Notes under the pieces: model-generated
What the model was told of the DNA's origin: nothing
What the model saw: only the letters and a program-made list of their open reading frames with translations
The model's database searches: none
Shown here: positions 57,044 to 64,000 of the stretch, in pieces
Layout of the letters: each line of letters begins with the position of its first letter
Position numbering within the stretch: position 1 is the first letter of the stretch
From: Coix lacryma-jobi var. lacryma-jobi
Taxonomy: Eukaryota > Streptophyta > Magnoliopsida > Poales > Poaceae
Assembly (NCBI GenBank): GCA_009763385.1
Contig: CM019826.1
Span: 99,742,848 to 99,806,847 of the forward strand
Length of the DNA: 64,000 nucleotides
Reading direction: 5' to 3'
Program-made: the position numbers and the translations under genes

Positions 57044-60000
57044 ATCTCCCCCTTTTTGGTGATTGATGACAACACAATTAAAGCTTACAAGAGATTGATA
57101 AACATTAAGATTTTGAATCCTATGATATAGTGAGCTCCCCCTAAATGTGTGCATTGAAAGGAATTTCAAATTTTGGCCTCAAATGCCAAATGCACATATT
57201 TAAGAGAAAGTGTGGAAACTCTCCTATATCTTAGCATCTGTGGGGTGCAAGGTGTCAAACATGATAAACGTGATGCTAATGACAGTTCATGCACTCAACA
57301 AGTTTAACAAAACATTATTCAAGGCATGAATGTCACACACTAACATAAGCGATCCTAATCAAGAGCATCAATTTAAACTATGCTTGCACACACCACTCAA
57401 TTTTGAAAAATCTTATATGCCTCTCCTTTACCCCTTTCCATCCTCATATCAATCTCTCTTCCCCTTACATTCTCCCCAAAATTTCTCCCCCTTTGGCATT
57501 AATCTCCAAAAAGGATCTCTCCACCAAAAGGAAGAAATGATGGTAGACAAGTGAGGGCAAGAGGTAGGTAAAAGTTTAGCATATAGAATTTCTCTTCTAT
57601 GTTTTCGACCAAACAAAGTATGCAATAATTTAAGTCAAGATTCTTGAGAGGTTAGCATATTTAGCTCATACCTCACATAGGTGACGTAACATGAGACAAA
57701 CTCACATAATCACCACAAGAGGTATCAACCAAATATCTAACTCACTCTCTAATCATCACCATAAGAACAAACTCATGATGTGACTCAATATATTGCATAC
57801 ACATGCACACACTAGCATGTAAGGGCCTAGATGCACAAAGGTAATACAAATGTTCATGGAGTGATATACCTTTGTTCTAAACCTCATAATCTCCACCATG
57901 ATGATGATTTTGAATTTAGTGCTTTGATGGGCTTGGTAATTCTTTAAGCAAAAAAAAGATCTCATTTGCGCCCATCTCCCTTTTTCATCATCTTCAAGGA
58001 GACATTATAAACTTGTGCTTCATCTTAGTTGAAAGTCCATTGCTAGCTCTTGTTATCATTTTGAGATACCAATTGAAGACATATTTCTTGATATACCAAA
58101 TTGAAAGATTGTCCACCAATACCAATTGAAATATGATCTTCATAGTTTGACACCGATGGAAGGAATCTTCACAAGTTGATGTCAATTGGAATGGATGCTT
58201 GTATCTCATAATATCACCTAGATGTCTCCTAGGGACCTTGATGTCTCCTAGGAAATGCTCACAAAGACAAGAGATAACATTAAGTTGCACAAGCTACAGT
58301 TTTACAACTAGTGACCATTTGAATGTGAAAGGCATGTGGATCACTAATTGCAAACCTCATAACATAGACTAAATTCCCCCTATTTGATAGTGCATACATA
58401 TGTAAGTGGATGGTCAAGAACATATGCACTTTTTGGTCAGTTAAGTCCAAACAAGGGAATTTAAGCTATATTATGGAAAGTAGCTACATAATAGTTAAAA
58501 TTGCAATCCAAATGCATATGAGAGATAACTTTACCAATTTGGATTGATATGGTTATGTAGCATACCCATGAGAAACTTATTCTCACCAAGAGACTACACA
58601 AGTTCACTAGAAGAAAATGTTAGTCTCAAAAGACACAAGACATAGAATGAGCTCCCCTTTAATATGTGCACCAAGTGCTCAAATTACTTGTGAAATGCAC
58701 TTGAGTCGGTTTAAGAGTCTAGAGGAATTCATACTATATCTTGGTCAAGGCACACCAAATTTGCAACAATTAAAATTATGCCAAAGGAAACATACCACCA
58801 CTAAGGTAGAGAGATCACCACATAAATTTTGATTGACATGACCATCATATAAGTAAGATTTCAATGATATAGATGGCCATAGTTCCCTTTTGATGAAATA
58901 TGGTGAATTAGAGCTTTGGTGATCATCCAACATCCATATTAAGTTCCTAGTTCTTTCTTTACCTAAAGCAACTCACATAGAAAGCAAATGGTAAAGTTCA
59001 TGAAATTTGCAAATTATGAACTAGGAGTTACCACTCTTTGTTGACAAGATCTTGGTTGATCAATAGGATGAATGCATGTGCACTTGATGAGCTCAAGAGG
59101 GGAGAAATAATAATAAAAGTTCACTTTTCAATTCTTTTCTTCTCCAACTCATTTAGTTTTAGTTCCACTAAAGGATTGGGGCATTCGACACTAAGCCAAG
59201 AGAACTTAGTTTACAAAGACCAAGACCTCCTAGAGTAATTGTGAATTACCCAATGTGAATCCAAAGGGAACCATCCATCCTTCTTTCTCCAATGTGTGAG
59301 ACAACATAATCATGAATTTGAGAGAAACCATTTGTCCCACAAGATACCACAGTAAACTCCTCCTCAATTTGTGCATACAAGAGTACACAAAGTACACTCA
59401 TGCATATCAAAGATCCTAGGCCAAGAGAGAAGTTTACACTACATTCCAATTGATTTCAAACTCCTTCAAGCTTGTTTTCAATCCAATTAGTTTCAGCTAG
59501 TTCTTAGTTGCTTCAAAATGATGTCAAGTGATTCCAGCTAATTGTAACTCATTTCCCCTGCTTGTATCTGCTAAATTCAATCAATTACAACTGGTTTCAA
59601 TTTATTGCAGCTGCTGAATTTGAAAGCATGCAACTGATTTCTTCTAGTTCCAACTAGCTGCAACTTCTTGCTGCTACTTGTAATTTGGTTCCAACTCCTT
59701 TGGATGCTTGTATGTGTCCTTCTCTCTCATTTGAACTCCTTTGGACCAAACTGATGCTTCTCATCTTCACTGATTCTTCATGACCAACTCGAGAGTCAAA
59801 TGAAACTTGTTGTTGCAATGCAATTCAACTTCATGCAGTAATTTTCAGATTCTGTCTTCCTTGAAGAAAAATTCATATATCTCAAACTGTTGATCCAATA
59901 TGCATGGAATTTGGTAGAAATGTTCATCTATGAGTCCTCTAACTGCTGTCAAAATTTCAGCCCATTTGGACTCCATTTGATTAGTCAAATCTATTTTCTA

Positions 60001-62300
60001 CCAAAACTGCTCAAGTCTGAAACTGCGGTGCTGAGGCTGACAGAATTCAACTGAAACTGATTTTCTTCAAAACCAAACTACATCCCAACTGTACAACAAC
60101 AAGTACTAGATGTATATAGCATGCTCACAAAGTTTCAGGTCATTTCATTAGCGTTTGAACTTCCAAATCCATGCTTGAAGGCAGCCAACTCAGAATTTCA
60201 GATTTCTGGACAGATTTGATGTTTTTCACAATCCTTCCCTTCTTGTCCAATATTGAGGTGATTTTGGCTGAGAACACTCACAAGATGTCATTACCATTCA
60301 GTCCTCTTGTCAATGATTGAAGTCTTGTGAATTCTTCCAATATAGCTCATCCATTTCAACCTCAAACTTGATTTGTCAATTCAAACTCAATTCTTGGTTT
60401 GTATGACCTCTTGTAACCTCATCTTCTTTAGGTGAAGAGTAACCTTTAGGCTTGTGATGTATACAAATAAATAAGCACAACCTCTTCTTATTGATTTCCT
60501 ATGAATAAGCTCAAACATAAGAGAGCATTAGTAACACAAGCACTAGTTTCTCATTTAGTAACCCTTTATGTTTGGAGGGAAAATGGGCTACCAAAATAGA
60601 GAAACCTCATAACATGGACTAAATCTCCCTTAATGCCTCATGCACACTCTTTTGAGTGGAATGGAAATGTGAATGTGCACGGGTGGTGACTTAAGTTCAA
60701 GGGGCAGATTTAAGCCATATTATGGTGAGTGGCTAACATAAATGAAGCAATTCCAAAAAGCTAGAGAGAACACATCACATAGTTTTTGGATTGATGACAG
60801 TGATATAATAGCACACTCCATTTGAGAAACACACTCTCACCCTTATTGGTAGTTGATGACAACCTAAATAGAGCTTACAAAAAGATGTATAAAGGTGCTG
60901 AGATTTATGAGTCATGGATGTAGAAGACTCCCCCTAAATATGTGAATAGGAATTTGAATTTCCAAATTGACATAAGAAGTCAGTTTTCACATACTAGTGA
61001 GATTGGGGCCTCCCCCTACATCCATGTCTGCTGTGGGGTGCAAGAAACATAGTGTCATAGTATAAAACATGATGTAAAAGACAGTTCATGCACAACAAGG
61101 CCTGACTGCTGTTGCACTGGTCGGCACTGCCGACCAGATGGTCGGCACTGCCGACCAAGCTTCAACAGCCAGATCACAGTGAAACTTACACAGCAGTTAA
61201 CATGCATAAAAATGAACATCTTGCACAGATATGACAAGCTGGATCAATATTAAACACACATGTCCATATCCGAGTGCGAAATAAGCCTAATAGGTAGCCA
61301 AGAGATACTCACAACCATTTGAGCATGTAGATGGCCATAAGATGTGAATAAGAATTTGTCAATCTACCATATGACAAGATTCCATCAAGTAGAGAGTTCT
61401 TGAGATTTGAGTGATAAGTGTCTCTACTTGAGCTTGATCCTTTACTCTTGTCTTTCTTGACATTCTTCGTTTGAAATCCACAAGGGAAACATAAGCCATG
61501 TATCTTGCTTAGAGTGAATGATCAATTTAATTCCAATCATTGCTTTTCTTTCATCACCAACAACTAATAAATATCCTCAAGTGCTTTATTTCCCTAAGTG
61601 GCTACACAAGACACAAAGAGATAAGATTTGAAATAAATTGCACTTGAGATTTAGAAGTTACCACCCTTCTAGAAATATAATGGATGATGTGGTCTCTTCA
61701 TCTTCACTTTGCTCATATGAAGGTTGTAGGTTTTGTCCATGTATTGAAGTGGAATGAGTTGCTGCAGTAGGAGGGGCAGCACTACCACCCTACTGATTTG
61801 CAGCAGGGGTGCCCCAACACCTCTACATCGAGTACGTCAGCGGAAATTATTGTAGCAGCAACTTGAGTAACCTTCAATTAAGTGGCTTGGATTTCTAGTG
61901 GTCTAATATCAACAATAGCCAATTACTTCATTGCCTCATAAGGTATATCCTCATTACCTACAACATGAACAAGATCTTGCTCTACTAGAGAGCCATTAAA
62001 AGCATCATATGGCAAATGATTCATTTAAACTTGAAATGCTCTAGCCACTCCTAATAATTCACAAACAACACATATTTATGAACTACTAGAGACTACACAA
62101 GTCAAGTGGCTAGCCTACAAGGGTTAGGTACTTGTTACATAGGTGAATATGAAGTTTTAAATATTTCCATCAAATCATCTTTGGGTCAATGTATAAGAAA
62201 AGACAATATGAATTGGTTGATAGCTTGAGTGAATAATTTTCAATCAACTTGCTCAAGCACCCCGAAGCCTCATATTACCTTCAAGTACCTACAACACTCA
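57044..62300 (-). other. Non-coding interior of element L
   Basis: No open frame above about 100 codons and no domain. It contains diverged internal duplications (57045-57305 with 60835-61090; 58355-58600 with 60595-60840), several sense-strand GGGGGAG tracts (57140, 58380, 60930, 61015), a CAACTG/TTCAACT-rich low-complexity part (59460-59720) and the palindromic word pair at 61119-61157. Confidence 0.6.
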
Positions 62301-64000
62301 TCAAGCACAATTTGGTACCCAAACTACGTTGGGTCCAATAAGGTTAGTCACAAGAGACTTAGGCACCCAAATGGCCTTTGTGCTAACATGTGGTGAACCA
62401 ATCACCTTTCTAGCACAAGTGTCATCTTTGGGCCTCCTAAGCAATTTTGAATCAATTGACAAGTTAGGCTTAGGAGAGTTACCCATGGGACAATCCACGC
62501 TTAGGTGTCCCTTCCCCTTGCAAGTGTAGCATAGGCGTGTCTTGTTCTTCTTAGCCTTCTTTTCTTGCAATTTGCTTGCTACCTTGCTAATGAGCCTCTT
62601 TCTTGATGATGTCAAACCTTCATCCTTCATGTAAGGACATGATGCAATTTCATGACCCCTCTCATTGCATCCATAACACTTCCTCTTGCTTGTTCTTGAC
62701 TTCTTGTTTGGAAGTGTGACTTGGTCATCAACCTTGTTGGAACACATAGAGACATTGTGTCCCATGTTGGAGCACTTGACATGAGCCAACTTTTTCTTCT
62801 CTTGAATTTTGCTCATGACCTTCGCTTCTTTCTTCAAGCAACAATCCCTTACATGGTGACCCTCTTTCTTGCACTTGAAGCAAGTGATGAGAGTCATCTT
62901 TTGTTGATGTTGCACCTTGTTTCGAGTCACCCACATTGATTCTTTTGGCTTCTGTGGAACCTGCTTTTGCTTGGGCACCATCTTCTTGGGCTTGTTCTGA
63001 CCAGGGGCATGGTTGGTGGCCTTCCCTTTCTTGCGGGGGTCGGCACTGCCGACCAAGCGTGGCAGTGCTGATTTGGTTGGTTGCTGCGCTGACATCTGTG
63101 CAGGCTGATCTGTACCAACCTTGCCCTTGATCATGGACTGAGCACACTCAGAGCTATTTTCCACCTTCTTGCCACTGTTTTGAGTCTTGCCATCCATGCA
63201 CTCTTTTGCTATGATCTCATTGAGCCTAGCAATCTCTTTTCTCATAGCCTCCATATTAGCAAGGTTAGTGGCATAAATATTCAAATCAATATTAAAGCAT
63301 TTTCCACAACCTTGACTAATGGAGGGAGTAGATTCATTCATTGCCTTAGAAGGATGTGAGTTGCTATCCCAAAGAATGTTATATTGCAACTCAAGCTCCT
63401 TGTACTTTTCATCCAAGCTACAATACTTTTGCTTGAGTGCATCATTCTCATTCTTTGCAATAGCATGGCTTTCTTGCTCTTTGGCCAAAACCTTGCGCAA
63501 GGCAGCCACCTCACTTCTCTCTATTGCAAGAGCTTCCTTGCTAGCTATGTAGATGTTCTCTTGTGCAATGAGATCATCATCTCTAGTAGCTAGCTTGGCT
63601 TGAACGCTCTCTAATTCCTCCAATAGCTTAGTGATAAAGAGTTTGGTCTTTTTATCCAAGTTCTTAGTTAGATTGTCTATCTCTTCATCACTAGATTCAT
63701 CATCACTAGAGGTATCACTAAGATCACTACTAGAGATGTCATTAGGAGGTGGAGAAGGTTTGGCTTTTGATTTTACCTTCTTACCCTTTGTCATAAGACA
63801 TATATGAGAAGTGGCATGAATAGTTGAGCACTCCGGTGAAGTGGATTCCTCATTTGGCCTCCACCGATCACAAGCTTCTTCTTCCTTCAAAATGTTAGTC
63901 TCGCGGGAACTATAGGAAGTAGAAGCACCACATGTATAATCCTTGTTCTCACCAACCATTTTATTACCGTCCACATATGTTGGTGAGAGAGTGGTTGTGG
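62301..64000 (-). CDS. Gag-like protein of element L with zinc knuckles (N-terminus outside window)
   Basis: Open on the minus strand from the window edge to a stop at 62301, more than 560 codons with no interruption. Order: an acidic Ser/Asp-rich block (SSSDLSDTSSDDESSDEEID), a long coiled coil (about 63660-63380), a GCGKCFNIDLN block, a Lys/Pro-rich linker, then knuckles CFKCKKEGHHVRDC, a degenerate VKCSNMGHNVSMC lacking its first Cys, CYGCNERGHEIASC and CYTCKGKGHLSVDC, ending AIWVPKSLVTNLIGPNVVWV. Three of four knuckles keep C-X2-C-X4-H-X4-C. The Copia gag core may lie upstream, outside the window. This is the only long undamaged frame in the window, so it may be recent or maintained. Confidence 0.8.
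   Translation of the reverse strand, partial: TTTLSPTYVDGNKMVGENKDYTCGASTSYSSRETNILKEEEACDRWRPNEESTSPECSTIHATSHICLMTKGKKVKSKAKPSPPPNDISSSDLSDTSSDDESSDEEIDNLTKNLDKKTKLFITKLLEELESVQAKLATRDDDLIAQENIYIASKEALAIERSEVAALRKVLAKEQESHAIAKNENDALKQKYCSLDEKYKELELQYNILWDSNSHPSKAMNESTPSISQGCGKCFNIDLNIYATNLANMEAMRKEIARLNEIIAKECMDGKTQNSGKKVENSSECAQSMIKGKVGTDQPAQMSAQQPTKSALPRLVGSADPRKKGKATNHAPGQNKPKKMVPKQKQVPQKPKESMWVTRNKVQHQQKMTLITCFKCKKEGHHVRDCCLKKEAKVMSKIQEKKKLAHVKCSNMGHNVSMCSNKVDDQVTLPNKKSRTSKRKCYGCNERGHEIASCPYMKDEGLTSSRKRLISKVASKLQEKKAKKNKTRLCYTCKGKGHLSVDCPMGNSPKPNLSIDSKLLRRPKDDTCARKVIGSPHVSTKAIWVPKSLVTNLIGPNVVWVPNCA

Larger units (their letters stand above)
54875..64000 (-). mobile_element. Element L: SIRE-like LTR element with gag but no visible pol
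   Basis: Minus strand, running off the window. 3' LTR 54875-57043. On the minus strand AAAAAGGGGGAGAT (57044-57057) is its purine tract. Then come 5.2 kb of non-coding sequence and a large gag-like frame at 62301-64000. No protease, integrase, RT or RNase H motif is seen between gag and the LTR, where pol should be. This resembles the non-autonomous gag-only elements called TR-GAG or large derivatives. It interrupts element B; left flank AGTCC (54870-54874). Confidence 0.8.

Noticed and set aside
1..64000. CRISPR arrays, prokaryotic defence or retron systems
   Set aside because: The sequence is plant nuclear DNA. Repeats are LTR-derived, not regularly spaced short repeats with unique spacers, and the RT belongs to LTR elements.

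Overview
The window is plant nuclear DNA, almost certainly from a large-genome grass (panicoid type, perhaps Andropogoneae; the species is not determinable from the sequence alone). It is nearly all LTR retrotransposon sequence. There is one CACTA transposon end and one broken host-type gene fragment, related to the isoflavone reductase / phenylcoumaran benzylic ether reductase family. I see no intact host gene, rRNA, tRNA or prokaryotic system. Grass origin is suggested by the families present: Tat- and Athila-type Gypsy elements with GGCGCC-containing primer sites, SIRE/Maximus-type Copia elements whose LTRs carry a G-run followed by TGAATGGGAG, and clustered palindromic words in the LTRs.

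Layout from the left. (1) 1-3027 is the 3' end of a plus-strand Tat-type Gypsy element (A) carrying an antisense coding region with its own TATA box. A sits inside the left LTR of a minus-strand Tat-type element (C, to 12364). C keeps degraded gag, protease and RNase H sequence and two plus-strand coding blocks with introns. (2) 12365-15100 holds the reductase pseudogene fragment, AT-rich sequence and a CACTA right terminus. (3) 15101-19682 is a minus-strand Athila-like element (D) with gag and protease but no reverse transcriptase. It appears inserted in the LTR of a related element (D'), seen at 19683-20934, 20935-21233 and 39027-40395. (4) 21234-39026 is another Athila-like element (E) flanked by ATGAT. 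Its left LTR contains a Copia solo LTR (F1, flanked by TACAT) and an 11.3-kb Copia element with both LTRs (F2, flanked by GTATG). Its right part is replaced by a SIRE-type LTR fragment (K). (5) From 40396 the window goes down a staircase of insertions: D' contains H (40396), which contains F3 (42596), which contains I (46944), which contains B (48822), which contains L (54875 to the window end). All the right ends lie beyond the window.

Only F2 has two LTRs and both coding regions, but its coding frame is broken. B is unusual in having one gag-pol frame broken only by six stop codons, every one explicable by a C-to-T change. L carries a gag with zinc knuckles and no recognisable pol, so it looks non-autonomous.

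The most unusual structures are not genes. (a) The Athila-like LTRs contain repeated copies of their own tRNA primer-binding site at about 70-bp steps. (b) F-family LTRs carry an array of short inverted repeats whose stems covary while two loop types alternate. (c) Several LTR families carry clusters of a short palindromic word that differs by family, and even between members of one family. (d) Two unrelated Tat-type elements carry antisense genes, one with a promoter-like box and one with small introns.
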